From: CAHJXF01 sp038254545 | Lineage (GTDB): Bacteria > Pseudomonadota > Gammaproteobacteria > Burkholderiales > Burkholderiaceae_D | NCBI GenBank assembly: GCA_038254545.1 | Contig: JBBSGB010000015.1 | Span: 1 to 64,000 of the forward strand | Reading direction: 5' to 3' | Length of the DNA stretch: 64,000 bases | Part shown: positions 15,228 through 26,796 of the stretch, in pieces | Layout: every line of letters starts with the position of its first letter | How positions within the stretch are numbered: position 1 is the stretch's first letter | Translations under genes and position numbers: made by a program | The notes under the pieces: generated by a model | The model's input: only the letters and a program-made list of their open reading frames with translations | Told to the model about the DNA's origin: nothing | Database searches by the model: none

Positions 15228-17263
15228 ATGTCCGCCTCAACTTCGTTGCCATGCTCTTCGAGCCAGGCGCGCCGTGCTGCAGCCTCGCCCTTGCCCATCA
15301 GCATGTTCATGCGCGCGACCGTGGCGGCGAAGTCGAGCTCGCCCAGCGACACTCGAGAGAGACGCCGCGTGTCGGGATTCATTGTCGTCTCCCACAACTG
15401 CTCGGCGCTCATCTCACCCAGGCCCTTGAAGCGCGAGATGCTCCACGACTTTGCCGTCGCACCGTCCTTCATCAGCTTGTCTTCGATCGCTTCGAGTTCG
15501 CCGTCGTCGAGTGCATAGATTTTTTGCGCGGGCTTCTTGCCGCGCGCGGCCACATCGACGCGATAGAGCGGCGGCCGAGCGACATACAGGTGCCCGTGGT
15601 CCACCAGCTTCGGAAAGTGCTTGAAGAAGAGCGTCAGCAAGAGGACCTGGATGTGCGAGCCGTCGACATCGGCGTCCGAGAGGATGCAGACCTTGCCGTA
15701 GCGCAGGCTCGCGAAATCGATGTTGTCGTTCGGCCCGTGCGGATCGATGCCGATCGCCACCGCGATGTCGTGGATCTCGTTGTTGGCGAACAGGCGATCG
15801 CGCTCGGTCTCCCACGCGTTCAGGACCTTGCCGCGCAACGGCAGGATCGCCTGAAAGACCTTGTCGCGGCCCATCTTGGCCGAGCCGCCGGCCGAGTCGC
15901 CTTCGACCAGGAAGACTTCGTTGCGCGCGATGTCCTCGGACTCGCAGTCGGTAAGCTTGCCGGGCAACACCGCGACGCCCGAGCCCTTCCTCTTCTCGAC
16001 CCTCTGCGCCGAGCGTTGCCTCGTCTGCGCCTGTCGGATCACGAGCTCGGCAAGCTTCCTGCCCTGGTCGACGTGCTGATTGAGCCAGAGCTCGAGACCG
16101 GGTCGCGCGTAGTTCGACACCAGGCGCACCGCATCGCGGCTGTTCAGGCGTTCCTTGATCTGTCCCTGGAACTGCGGATCGAGCACCTTGGCCGAGAGCA
16201 CGAAGGACACGCGCGCGAATACGTCCTCGGGCAAGAGTCGCACGCCCTTGGGCAGCAGGCCATGCAGGTCGATGAAGCTCTTGACGGCGTTGAAGAGACC
16301 TTCGCGCAGACCCGCTTCATGCGTGCCGCCCGCGGAAGTGGGGATCAGGTTGACGTACGACTCGCGCGTGAGTGCGCCGTCCTCGGTCCATGCGACGACC
16401 CAGGCGGCGCCCTCGCCTTCGGCGAAATTGTCGGAGCCATTCGAATGCTGGCTGCCTTCGTAGAAAGGAATCAGCGGCTCGACACCCGATGCGTTGGCAA
16501 GCGCATCGACGAGGTAGCCACGCAGGCCGTGCTCGAAGCGCCAGGTCTCGACGGCAGGTGCCTTCTGCGCGGCTCGCGCGTCGGTCAGCGTGACGGTGAC
16601 CCCGGGCAACAAGACCGCCTTGCTGCGCAGCAGGCGCTGCAACTCGGCCAGAGGAATCGTCTCGCTGTCGAAGTACTTCGGCTCGGGCTTCAGGGTCACG
16701 CGCGTGCCGGTCCTGCGCACGCCGCGATCGTCGCTGCGCTCGAGCGGCCGCGAGACCAGCGGCGTGACGACATCGCCGTGCGCGAAGGTGATCGTATGTA
16801 CGCCGCCGTCGCGATAGACGGTCACCTCCAGGCTCTTGGACAAGGCATTGGTGACCGACACGCCGACGCCATGCAGGCCACCCGAGAAGTTGTATGCGCC
16901 GCCGCTGCCCTTGTCGAACTTGCCGCCCGCGTGCAGACGCGTGAACACGATCTCGACGACCGGAACGCCCTCTTCCGGATGCAGGCCGACCGGAATGCCG
17001 CGGCCGTCGTCCTCGACCGTGATGCGGCCGTCGGCCGCGATCGTGACGTCGACGCGCATCGCGAAGCCGCCCAGCGCTTCATCGGCGGCGTTATCGATCG
17101 CCTCCTGCACGATGTGCAGCGGGCTTTCGGTGCGCGTGTACATGCCCGGTCGCTGCTTGACCGGCTCGAGGCCTTTGAGGACGCGGATCGAGGCTTCGCC
17201 ATAGAGGGGCGACGCAGTTCGAGGCTTGGGCGGCCGCTGGTTATTGGGGGGCTTGCTTGTCAT
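15224..17263 (-). CDS. parE: DNA topoisomerase IV subunit B
   Basis: 679 residues; the ATPase subunit of topoisomerase IV. The GHKL ATPase domain shows E-A-I-D-N-A-A-D-E-A-L, D-D-G-R-G-I-P-V and G-G-L-H-G-V-G-V-S. The TOPRIM domain shows V-E-G-D-S-A-G-G-S-A-K and D-A-D-V-D-G-S-H-I. The shorter C-terminus (no 170-residue GyrB insertion) and W-E-T-T-M-N-P-D-T-R identify ParE rather than GyrB. It is the first gene of a same-strand run that reaches parC after five other genes, most of them overlapping. Confidence 0.97.
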   Translation of the reverse strand: MTSKPPNNQRPPKPRTASPLYGEASIRVLKGLEPVKQRPGMYTRTESPLHIVQEAIDNAADEALGGFAMRVDVTIAADGRITVEDDGRGIPVGLHPEEGVPVVEIVFTRLHAGGKFDKGSGGAYNFSGGLHGVGVSVTNALSKSLEVTVYRDGGVHTITFAHGDVVTPLVSRPLERSDDRGVRRTGTRVTLKPEPKYFDSETIPLAELQRLLRSKAVLLPGVTVTLTDARAAQKAPAVETWRFEHGLRGYLVDALANASGVEPLIPFYEGSQHSNGSDNFAEGEGAAWVVAWTEDGALTRESYVNLIPTSAGGTHEAGLREGLFNAVKSFIDLHGLLPKGVRLLPEDVFARVSFVLSAKVLDPQFQGQIKERLNSRDAVRLVSNYARPGLELWLNQHVDQGRKLAELVIRQAQTRQRSAQRVEKRKGSGVAVLPGKLTDCESEDIARNEVFLVEGDSAGGSAKMGRDKVFQAILPLRGKVLNAWETERDRLFANNEIHDIAVAIGIDPHGPNDNIDFASLRYGKVCILSDADVDGSHIQVLLLTLFFKHFPKLVDHGHLYVARPPLYRVDVAARGKKPAQKIYALDDGELEAIEDKLMKDGATAKSWSISRFKGLGEMSAEQLWETTMNPDTRRLSRVSLGELDFAATVARMNMLMGKGEAAARRAWLEEHGNEVEADI

Positions 17264-17449
17264 TAGGCGGAAAACTTGTGGCAGTGCAAGAAGGGCTATC
17301 GTTTGTAGGACTTATCCCCATTTTCTGTGGAAAAACGGGCGCAAAAGAATGACGAACCCGCACCGGTCGGGCCTCCGCTGGCCGTGCTCAAAAAAGAGGC
17401 AGGCGCGCTCGCGACCCGCGGCGTCCGATGCGCGCGATGCGCGCAAGAC

Positions 17450-19402
<1,953 letters not shown>

Positions 19403-19488
19403 GGATAAGGAGGCTGCGGAACAGACCGCGGGAAGGGCCGCAAGTTTATCCGCATTGGCCGCTTCCGACTCGACGAGGAGGACCTCGA

Positions 19489-20526
19489 CTACGCGTCGGC
19501 CACCTGCAGGATCAACTTCCCGAAGTTCTCCCCCTTGAAGAGCTTGAGCAGCGTCTCCGAAAAGGTATCGAGACCGACCACGATGTCTTCCTTGCTCTTG
19601 ATGCGACCGTCCTTCAGATAGCCCGACAACTCGGCCACCGCAAGATGAAAGCGCGGCGCGTAGTCGAATACCACGATGCCTTCCATGCGCGCGCGATTGA
19701 CTAGCAACGACAGATAGTTCGCGGGTCCCTTCACCGGGGTGGTGTTGTTGTACTGGCTGATCGCGCCGCAGATGATGATGCGGGCCTTGCGATTGATGCG
19801 CGTGAGGACGGTATCGAGGATCTCGCCGCCGACATTGTCGAAGTAGATATCGACACCCTTCGGGCAATGCTGCTTCAGCCCGTCCTTCACGTTGCCGGCC
19901 TTGTAGTCGATGCAGGCGTCGAAGCCGAGCTCCTCGACCACCCATTCACACTTCTCCGGCCCACCCGCGATGCCGACCGCGCGACAACCGCTGATCTTCG
20001 CGAGCTGCCCGACCGTCTGGCCGACCGCGCCCGCCGCGCCCGACACGACCACGGTCTCGCCCTCCTTGGGCTGGCCCACGTCCATCAGCCCGAAGTAGGC
20101 CGTCATCCCCGGCATGCCGAGTACATTCAACCATTGCTCGACCGTACCTGCGCGCAGATCGATCTTCGCCACATCGCCACGCGCAACCTGCTTGTCGCTC
20201 ACGGACCAATACGCCTGCACGCCGAGCGCACCGGTCACGCGATCGCCGACTGCGAATGACGAATTCTTCGATGCGATCACGACGCCGATGCCGCCGGCCC
20301 GCATCACCTCGCCGATCTCGACCGGCGCGATGTAGCTCTTGCCCTCGTTCATCCAGCCGCGCATCGCCGGATCGAGCGATAGGGACAGCGTCTTGACGAG
20401 CACGCCGCCCTCTTCGGGTTCGACCACGGGAGCGGTCGTGAACGACCAGTCTTCACGCTTGGGCATGCCGTCGGGACGCGCGGCGAGGCGGATCTGATGA
20501 TTGACGAGGGTGGAGAGGTCGGTCAT
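19489..20526 (-). CDS. NADP-dependent MDR oxidoreductase (CurA/prostaglandin-reductase-like)
   Basis: 345 residues of the zinc-independent medium-chain reductase family. It has the N-terminal R-L-A-A-R-P-D-G-M-P, the L-G-M-P-G-M-T-A-Y-F-G-L motif, the nucleotide-binding loop V-V-S-G-A-A-G-A-V-G and D-N-V-G-G-E. Relatives such as E. coli CurA reduce the double bond of alpha,beta-unsaturated ketones and aldehydes with NADPH. No zinc ligands are visible. It is transcribed in the same direction as uup, 86 bases upstream of it, and is preceded by the RND operon on the same strand. Confidence 0.88.
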   Translation of the reverse strand: MTDLSTLVNHQIRLAARPDGMPKREDWSFTTAPVVEPEEGGVLVKTLSLSLDPAMRGWMNEGKSYIAPVEIGEVMRAGGIGVVIASKNSSFAVGDRVTGALGVQAYWSVSDKQVARGDVAKIDLRAGTVEQWLNVLGMPGMTAYFGLMDVGQPKEGETVVVSGAAGAVGQTVGQLAKISGCRAVGIAGGPEKCEWVVEELGFDACIDYKAGNVKDGLKQHCPKGVDIYFDNVGGEILDTVLTRINRKARIIICGAISQYNNTTPVKGPANYLSLLVNRARMEGIVVFDYAPRFHLAVAELSGYLKDGRIKSKEDIVVGLDTFSETLLKLFKGENFGKLILQVADA

Positions 20527-20714
20527 GGATGAACTCCTGCTAGCGGTTGGTCACGTCGGCGACGGGCGCGCATGGTACGCCACGAATGCCGCCGCGAGCA
20601 CGGCGCGCGCGTCGTTCTGCCGTGTTCGACCGCAATCGGCATGCGTCCCGGGAGCCTTCAATTCCACGAGAGCCGATCGCTCCGGCGAGGAGTGCCTCGC
20701 CGGGCCGCGGCTTG

Positions 20715-22184
20715 TCAAGGCGAAGTCCAACCGCCTCCGAGCGCCCGGATCAGACCCACTGTCGTCATTGCACGGCTGCCTCGCAATTGCACGGCTTGTC
20801 GCTCGACCGTGAGCAACTCGCGCTGCGCGTCGAGCGATTCGAGGTAGCTGGTCTGGCCGGCACGGTAGCGCTTGTCGGCGAGGTCCGCGGCCCGGCGAGC
20901 GGATGCGACGGCCGCATCGGTTGCCTGCGCTTGACCGGCCAGCGTGCGCAGGCCGACGAGGTTGTCCTCCACTTCCGCGAATGCGACCAGGACTCTGGAT
21001 CGATAGGTCGCGACCGATTCGTCGAGCGCCGCTTCGGCGCGACGAATATTGGCCCGATTGCGGCCGCCGTCGACGATGGGCAGCGACATCACCGCACCGA
21101 TGAGCCAGGTGCGGCTGGTCCACTTGAAGAGGTCGGCGAGCTCGAACGATTCATAGCCACCCTGACCCGTGAGCGCGAGGGCCGGAAAGATCGCCGAGCG
21201 TGCGACGCCGATGCGCGCGTTGGCCGCGAACATCTGCTGCTGCGCGGCCGCGATGTCGGGTCGCCGCTCGAGCAGCGTCGACGGCAGGCCGGCCGGCACG
21301 ACGGGCAGCAGGGAGGCGTCGAGCAGCGGGTTGGTGCCGAAGTCGAAGCCCGCCGGCGCGCGGCCGAGCAGCACTGCAAGCGCGTGCTCGATCTGCGCGC
21401 GCTGCCGCTCGAGACCGATCGCATCCGATTGCGCGGTCGCGAGTTCGGTGCGCGCACGGGTCAGGTCGATCTCGCCGATATCGCCTGCGTCGTAGCGACT
21501 CTTCGCGAGCTTGACGTTGGCTTCGCGCAGTCGCACGGTTTCTTTGAGCAACGTGATCTCTGCATCCGTGGCGCGCAGGCGGAAGTAGGTCTGCGCGACG
21601 TCGGCCTGCAAGGCGAGCAGCACCGAACGGAAGGTCGCTTCCGACGATTTCGCATCGGCACGCGCAGCGTTGACGTTGTTGGCGACGCGACCGAAGAGGT
21701 CGACTTCGTAGCTCGCCGAAAGCGCGGCCTGGAACACATTGCTCGTCGCCACGTCTGCGCCTTGCGGGAGCCCGAGGGAAACGGCCGACTGCCTTCCCCG
21801 TGCGACCTGCGCGCCCACGCCGATTTGCGGAATTCGGTCGGCCTCGGCATTGCGCACCAGGGCGCGCGACTGCCTCACGCGCGCGGCTGCGGCGGCGAGA
21901 TCGGCATTGGCCGCGATCGCTTCTTCTTCGAGGCGGTCGAGCACCGGATCGGCAAACGCTTCCCACCACATGCCGCGCGCTTCTGCCTCCCCCGGTCGCG
22001 CGGTCTTCCACGATCCTTCGGCCGTCGTGCTCGCAGGCGATGAGGGATCGCCGACGCTTTCCTTGTAGCTCGCGAACGTCGGCACGTCGGGCTGCTTGAA
22101 CTCCGGTGCGGCGCAGCCGGCGACGATCGCGGCGAACGACAGCGCCAGCAGCGAAGAGGCCTGAATACTCGATACGATTTTCAT
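20715..22184 (-). CDS. Outer-membrane efflux lipoprotein (OprN/NodT family) of the RND operon
   Basis: 489 residues. The signal peptide ends in the lipobox V-A-G-C (Cys about 24). Two OEP repeats follow, with S-Y-E-V-D-L-F-G-R, R-R-P-D-I-A-A-A-Q-Q-Q-M and the C-terminal L-G-G-G-W motif. It provides the outer-membrane channel for the adjacent adaptor and pump. The ATG at 22184 overlaps the pump stop codon by four bases (ATGA). Confidence 0.94.
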   Translation of the reverse strand: MKIVSSIQASSLLALSFAAIVAGCAAPEFKQPDVPTFASYKESVGDPSSPASTTAEGSWKTARPGEAEARGMWWEAFADPVLDRLEEEAIAANADLAAAAARVRQSRALVRNAEADRIPQIGVGAQVARGRQSAVSLGLPQGADVATSNVFQAALSASYEVDLFGRVANNVNAARADAKSSEATFRSVLLALQADVAQTYFRLRATDAEITLLKETVRLREANVKLAKSRYDAGDIGEIDLTRARTELATAQSDAIGLERQRAQIEHALAVLLGRAPAGFDFGTNPLLDASLLPVVPAGLPSTLLERRPDIAAAQQQMFAANARIGVARSAIFPALALTGQGGYESFELADLFKWTSRTWLIGAVMSLPIVDGGRNRANIRRAEAALDESVATYRSRVLVAFAEVEDNLVGLRTLAGQAQATDAAVASARRAADLADKRYRAGQTSYLESLDAQRELLTVERQAVQLRGSRAMTTVGLIRALGGGWTSP

Positions 22185-25100
22185 GGATGTATTCCTTCGA
22201 TACCGATGGACGCATGCGCCTTCGGCAAGGCGCCGCCGAAACGCTTGGCGAGCAAGCGCAGCAGCACGTAGAACACGGGCGTGAGGAAGAGCCCGAAGAA
22301 GGTCACCCCGAGCATGCCGGCAAACACGGCGACGCCCATCGCGTGCCGCATCTCGGCGCCCGCGCCCGACGAGAACACCAGCGGCAGCACGCCCATGATG
22401 AAAGCGAACGACGTCATCAGGATCGGCCGCAGGCGCAGGCGGCAGGCTTCCAGTGCGGCATCGACGATCGAGCGTCCGGCGTGCTCGAGATCGCGCGCGA
22501 ATTCGACGATCAGGATCGCGTTCTTCGACGCGAGCCCGATCAATACGAACAGCGCGATCTGCGTGAAGATGTTGTTGTCGCCGCCGGTCAGCTTCACACC
22601 GAGCAGCGCGCAGAGGATCGACATCGGCACGATCAGGATCACCGCGAGCGGCAGCGTCCAGCTCTCGTATTGCGCGGCGAGCACCAGGAACACCAGCAGC
22701 ACGCAGAGCGGGAACACCAGCACCATCGTGTTGCCGGCGAGCAATTCCTGGAACGTCAGGTCGGTCCATTCATAGCCGACGCCTTTGGGCAGGGTTTCCT
22801 TCGCGATCTTTTCCATCGCTGCTTGCGCCTGCCCGCTCGAGACGCCCGGCGCCCCGGCGCCGTTGATGTCGGCCGAGACGAAGGCGTTGTAGCGCTGCAC
22901 GCGATCGGGTCCGTAGCTGTCCTTCAGGGTCATGAGGCTCGAGAGCGGCACCATCTCGCCCTTAGCGTTCTTGACCTTGAGTTGGGCGATGTCCTCGGCA
23001 TGCGAACGAAACGGCGCGTCCGCCTGCACGATCACCTGATAGGTGCGGCCGAACTTGTTGAAGTCGTTCACGTACAGCGAGCCCAGGTTGATCTGCATCG
23101 TGCTGAAGATGTCCGCCAACGGCACGCCGAGCTGCTTGGCCTTGGTGCGATCGACGTCGGCGAAAAGCTGCGGCACGTTGATCTGAAAGCTCGAGAACAC
23201 GCCGGCGAGCTCGGGGGTCTCTCGCGCCTTGGCCTGCAATGCGCCGATCGCCTTGTAGAGCTCGTCGTAGCCGACGTTGCCGCGATCCTCGACGTAGAGC
23301 TTGAAGCCGCCGATCGTGCCCAGGCCATTCACCGGCGGTGGCGGGAACACCATGATCACCGCGTCGCCGATGGCACCGAGCTTCTGGTTGATCTGCATCG
23401 CGATCTCGGGCCCCGACAGGCCCTTTCCCTTGCGCTCGTCGAAGTCCTTCAGGCCGAAGAACACGATGCCGGCGTTGGGCGCATTGGTGAAGCCGTTGAT
23501 CGACAGGCCGGGGAAAGCCACCGAGTCCCTGACGCCGGGCACCGACAGGCCGACCTCCGACATGCGGCGAATCACGTCTTCGGTGCGGTCGAGCGAAGCC
23601 GCATCCGGCAGCTGCGCGAAACCCACGAGATACTGCTTGTCCTGCGCGGGCACGAAGCCCGACGGCACCGCCTTGAACACGAACAGCGCCGCGACCGCGA
23701 GCACCGCGTAGACCGCCATCGCCGCCGACTTGCGCTTGAGCACGCCGCCCACGCCGCGTTCGTAGCCATGCGATGCGCGCCCGAACACGCGGTTGAATCC
23801 GCGAAAGAAGCCGCCGAAGACGAACTCCATGCCGCGCGCGAGCGCATCCTTCTTCGCGTCGTGGGGCTTGAGCAAGGTGGCCGCGAGCGCCGGCGAGAGC
23901 GTCAGCGAATTGATCGCCGAGATCACGCTCGAGATCGCGATCGTCAGCGCGAACTGGCGATAGAACTGGCCGGTCAGGCCCGCCACGAACGCGATCGGCA
24001 CGAACACCGCGCACAACACCAGCGCGATCGCGATGATCGGCCCGCTCACTTCGCGCATCGCCTGGATGGTCGCGTCGCGCGGCGAGAGCCCGGCCGCGAT
24101 ATTGCGCTCGACGTTCTCGACGACGACGATCGAGTCGTCCACCACGATCCCGATCGCGAGCACCAGGCCGAACAAGGACAGCGTGTTGATCGAGAAGCCG
24201 AAGCCGAGCATCACCGCGAACGTGCCGATGATCGAGACGGGAACCGCGAGCAGCGGAATGATCGACGCGCGCCAGGTCTGCAGGAACACGATCACGACCA
24301 GCACCACCAGCGCGACCGATTCGAGCAGCGTGTGGATGACGGCCTTGATCGACGAGCGCACGAACTGCGTCGGGTCGTAGACGATGCTGTAGTCGACGCC
24401 GTCGGGGAAGTCCTTCTTCAGTTCCTCCATGGTCTTGCGCACGTTGTCCGAGAGTTGCAGCGCGTTCGCGCCGGGCGCTTCGAACACCGGGATCGCGACC
24501 GCGGGCTTGTTGTTGAGCAAGGAGCGCAGCGCGTATTCGGACGCACCCATCTCGATACGCGCAACGTCGGAGAGACGCGTGACCGCGCCCGAATTTTCAC
24601 CATTCGTGCCGACCTTGACGATGATGTCGCTGAACTGCTCCACGGTCGACAGCCGTCCGAGCGCGTTGACCGAGAGCTGGAACTGCGCGTCCCTGGACGG
24701 GGATGCGCCGACCACGCCGGCGGCGACCTGCACGTTCTGTTCGCGAATCGCGGCCACCACCTCGGGCGCCGTCAGGCCTCGTGAAGCAAGCTTCTGCGGG
24801 TCCAGCCACACCCGCATCGAGTAGTCGCCCGCGCCGTAGAGTTGCACCTGGCCCATACCCGGGAGTCGCGCGAGCCGGTCCTTGACGTTGAGCACCGCAT
24901 AGTTGCGCAGATAGACCTCGTCGTAGCGCTCGGAAGGCGAGATCAGGTGCACCACCATCGTCAGGTTCGGCGAGCTCTTGACCGTCGTCACGCCGAGCTG
25001 TCGCACTTCCTCGGGCAGACGCGGCAGCGCGCGCTGCACGCGGTTCTGCACTTGCGTCTCGGCCTGCTCGACGTCGGTGCCGATCTTGAACGTGACCGTG

Positions 25101-25375
25101 AGCGTCAGCACGCCGTCGGCGGTGGCCTGCGACGACATGTAGAGCATGTTCTCGACGCCGTTGATCTGCTCTTCGAGCGGCGTGGCAACGGTCTCGGCGA
25201 TCACGGTCGGGTTGGCGCCGGGGAACTGCGCGCGCACGATCACCGACGGCGGCACGACCTCGGGATATTCGGAGATCGGCAGCCGGAAGATCGCGATCAG
25301 GCCGGCGACGAACACGATGATCGACAACACGGCCGCGAAGATCGGCCGGTTGATGAAGAACTTGGAAATATTCAT
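22181..25375 (-). CDS. RND multidrug efflux pump, MexF/AcrB family
   Basis: 1064-residue inner-membrane proton antiporter. The N-terminus M-N-I-S-K-F-F-I-N-R-P-I-F-A and P-I-S-E-Y-P-E-V-V-P-P match the HAE1 family and are closest in pattern to MexF/BpeF. The TM4 proton-relay aspartates are present in G-I-V-V-D-D-S-I-V-V-V-E-N-V. The N-terminal G-V-E-N-M-L-Y-M and the late F-F-G-L-F-L-T-P-V-F-Y segments are also conserved. Length and twelve hydrophobic segments match the family. MexF-type pumps typically export chloramphenicol, fluoroquinolones and trimethoprim; the substrate here is not established. The gene follows the adaptor by 28 bases. Confidence 0.95.
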   Translation of the reverse strand: MNISKFFINRPIFAAVLSIIVFVAGLIAIFRLPISEYPEVVPPSVIVRAQFPGANPTVIAETVATPLEEQINGVENMLYMSSQATADGVLTLTVTFKIGTDVEQAETQVQNRVQRALPRLPEEVRQLGVTTVKSSPNLTMVVHLISPSERYDEVYLRNYAVLNVKDRLARLPGMGQVQLYGAGDYSMRVWLDPQKLASRGLTAPEVVAAIREQNVQVAAGVVGASPSRDAQFQLSVNALGRLSTVEQFSDIIVKVGTNGENSGAVTRLSDVARIEMGASEYALRSLLNNKPAVAIPVFEAPGANALQLSDNVRKTMEELKKDFPDGVDYSIVYDPTQFVRSSIKAVIHTLLESVALVVLVVIVFLQTWRASIIPLLAVPVSIIGTFAVMLGFGFSINTLSLFGLVLAIGIVVDDSIVVVENVERNIAAGLSPRDATIQAMREVSGPIIAIALVLCAVFVPIAFVAGLTGQFYRQFALTIAISSVISAINSLTLSPALAATLLKPHDAKKDALARGMEFVFGGFFRGFNRVFGRASHGYERGVGGVLKRKSAAMAVYAVLAVAALFVFKAVPSGFVPAQDKQYLVGFAQLPDAASLDRTEDVIRRMSEVGLSVPGVRDSVAFPGLSINGFTNAPNAGIVFFGLKDFDERKGKGLSGPEIAMQINQKLGAIGDAVIMVFPPPPVNGLGTIGGFKLYVEDRGNVGYDELYKAIGALQAKARETPELAGVFSSFQINVPQLFADVDRTKAKQLGVPLADIFSTMQINLGSLYVNDFNKFGRTYQVIVQADAPFRSHAEDIAQLKVKNAKGEMVPLSSLMTLKDSYGPDRVQRYNAFVSADINGAGAPGVSSGQAQAAMEKIAKETLPKGVGYEWTDLTFQELLAGNTMVLVFPLCVLLVFLVLAAQYESWTLPLAVILIVPMSILCALLGVKLTGGDNNIFTQIALFVLIGLASKNAILIVEFARDLEHAGRSIVDAALEACRLRLRPILMTSFAFIMGVLPLVFSSGAGAEMRHAMGVAVFAGMLGVTFFGLFLTPVFYVLLRLLAKRFGGALPKAHASIGIEGIHP

Positions 25376-25403
25376 GAAGTACCTCTGCGAGACTGATCGA
25401 GAC

Positions 25404-26669
25404 TCAATGCATCGGCGCGGCGTTGTTCTTGCCGCCGCCCGCCACCCCGACTCTTTCGACGTCGCGCGTCGACGCCATAGACTCGTTGGTTGCAGCGCCG
25501 CGCGAGGCGCTGGCCGACGATTCCATCGCGGTCGCTTGCGGCGTGATGGGTGCGCCGGGGCGTACCCGCTGGAGGCCGTTGACGACGATCCGTTCGCCGG
25601 GCTCGAGTCCCGAGCGCACCACCCGCAGTCCGTCGATCACGGGACCCAGGCGGATCGCGCGATAGTCGGCCTTGAAGCCCTTGCCATCGGCGCCCGTGGG
25701 CGCTGCCACGTAGACGAACTTACGGTCCTGGTCGGTGCCGATCGCACGGTCGGTGATGAGGACCGCCCTGGTCCGTCGTTCGCCACCGCCGATCGACACG
25801 CGCGCGAACCGGCCCGCGGCCAGCACGCCGTCCGGGTTGTCGAGCAGCGCGCGCATGCGCACGCTGCCCGTCGCCGGATCGACGCGGTTGTCGACGAACT
25901 CGAGCCGGCCTTCGTGTGGATAGCCTTCCTCGCCGTTCATCCCGACGCGGACCGTCGTCTTCAACGCGCGAGCCGCACCGCCCAAACGTGCGAAGGTCTG
26001 CTCGTCGCCGTCGAAGCTCGCGTAGATCGGGTTCGACGAGACGATCGTCGTCAGCACGACGTTGGCATCGACCAGATTTCCCGCCGTGACTTCCGCCTTC
26101 GACACGCGGCCCGAGATCGGCGCCCTGACATGCGTGAATTCGAGATTCAGTCGCGCCGCATCGGCCGAGGCCGCAACCGCACGCGCATCCGCGTCGAGTT
26201 GCTTGGCGTTCGCGGCGCGCTCGTCGTAGTCGCGTTGCGCAATCGCGTTGTCGGCGAGTAACCGCTGCGAACGATCGAGCTCGGTCTTCGCCAGTTCGGC
26301 CTTCGCACGTGCGCTTGCCGCTGCCGCATCGGCCCGCGCCGCTTCGGCCCGATAGGGACGTGGATCGATGACGACGAGCACGTCGCCCTTCTTCACTTCG
26401 GCTCCGGGCGTGAAGCGAATTGCATCGATGGTTCCCGAGACGCGCGGCCGAATCTCGGCACGATCGACGGCTTCGATGCGGCCCGAGAATTCCTGGGTCT
26501 CGATGATGTCGCGTGCCAGCGCCGCCGCGACCGACACCGGTGGAGGCGCGTCGTTCGCAGGGCCGGTCTGGGCGCGAGGTTCGTCACATGCGGCCAGGAC
26601 GATGGCCGCAAGCGCGGCGAGCAACGCGCTGGCGAAGCGAAGCGTAGCGACAGGAGTGGCGTTGTTCAT
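25404..26669 (-). CDS. RND periplasmic adaptor (MexE/AcrA family) lipoprotein
   Basis: 421 residues. The lipobox V-L-A-A-C places the acylated cysteine near residue 28. The HlyD/AcrA organisation is visible: lipoyl half-motif G-R-I-E-A-V-D-R-A-E-I-R-P-R-V-S-G, an Ala-rich alpha-hairpin (about 105-165), the second lipoyl half V-R-A-P-I-S-G-R-V, then beta-barrel and membrane-proximal domains. The C-terminal 40 residues are low-complexity. It is the first gene of the adaptor-pump-channel operon. A perfect 7+3+7 dyad at 26709-26725, 40 bases upstream, may be an operator. Confidence 0.94.
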   Translation of the reverse strand: MNNATPVATLRFASALLAALAAIVLAACDEPRAQTGPANDAPPPVSVAAALARDIIETQEFSGRIEAVDRAEIRPRVSGTIDAIRFTPGAEVKKGDVLVVIDPRPYRAEAARADAAAASARAKAELAKTELDRSQRLLADNAIAQRDYDERAANAKQLDADARAVAASADAARLNLEFTHVRAPISGRVSKAEVTAGNLVDANVVLTTIVSSNPIYASFDGDEQTFARLGGAARALKTTVRVGMNGEEGYPHEGRLEFVDNRVDPATGSVRMRALLDNPDGVLAAGRFARVSIGGGERRTRAVLITDRAIGTDQDRKFVYVAAPTGADGKGFKADYRAIRLGPVIDGLRVVRSGLEPGERIVVNGLQRVRPGAPITPQATAMESSASASRGAATNESMASTRDVERVGVAGGGKNNAAPMH

Positions 26670-26708
26670 GGTTCTCCCTTTTTTGGATGGAGGAGCTACT
26701 GCCAGCGC

Positions 26709-26725
26709 ATGTCCGGGTCGGACAT
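26709..26725. promoter_or_regulatory. Perfect dyad upstream of the RND efflux operon
   Basis: ATGTCCG-GGT-CGGACAT is a perfect inverted repeat with 7-base arms, 40 bases before the adaptor start and past the end of the upstream hydrolase gene. No T-run follows, so it is more likely an operator than a terminator. Confidence 0.5.
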
Positions 26726-26796
26726 CCTGGAAGGAATCATTGGGGTGAGTTCGGTGAGGTGCGGACTAGGCCGCCAGTCATCGCCGGAGCGGGCGA

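Noticed and set aside
19403..19945. Continuous frame joining the oxidoreductase region to Uup
   Set aside because: The upstream part is an out-of-frame reading of the MDR oxidoreductase gene, not a fusion protein.
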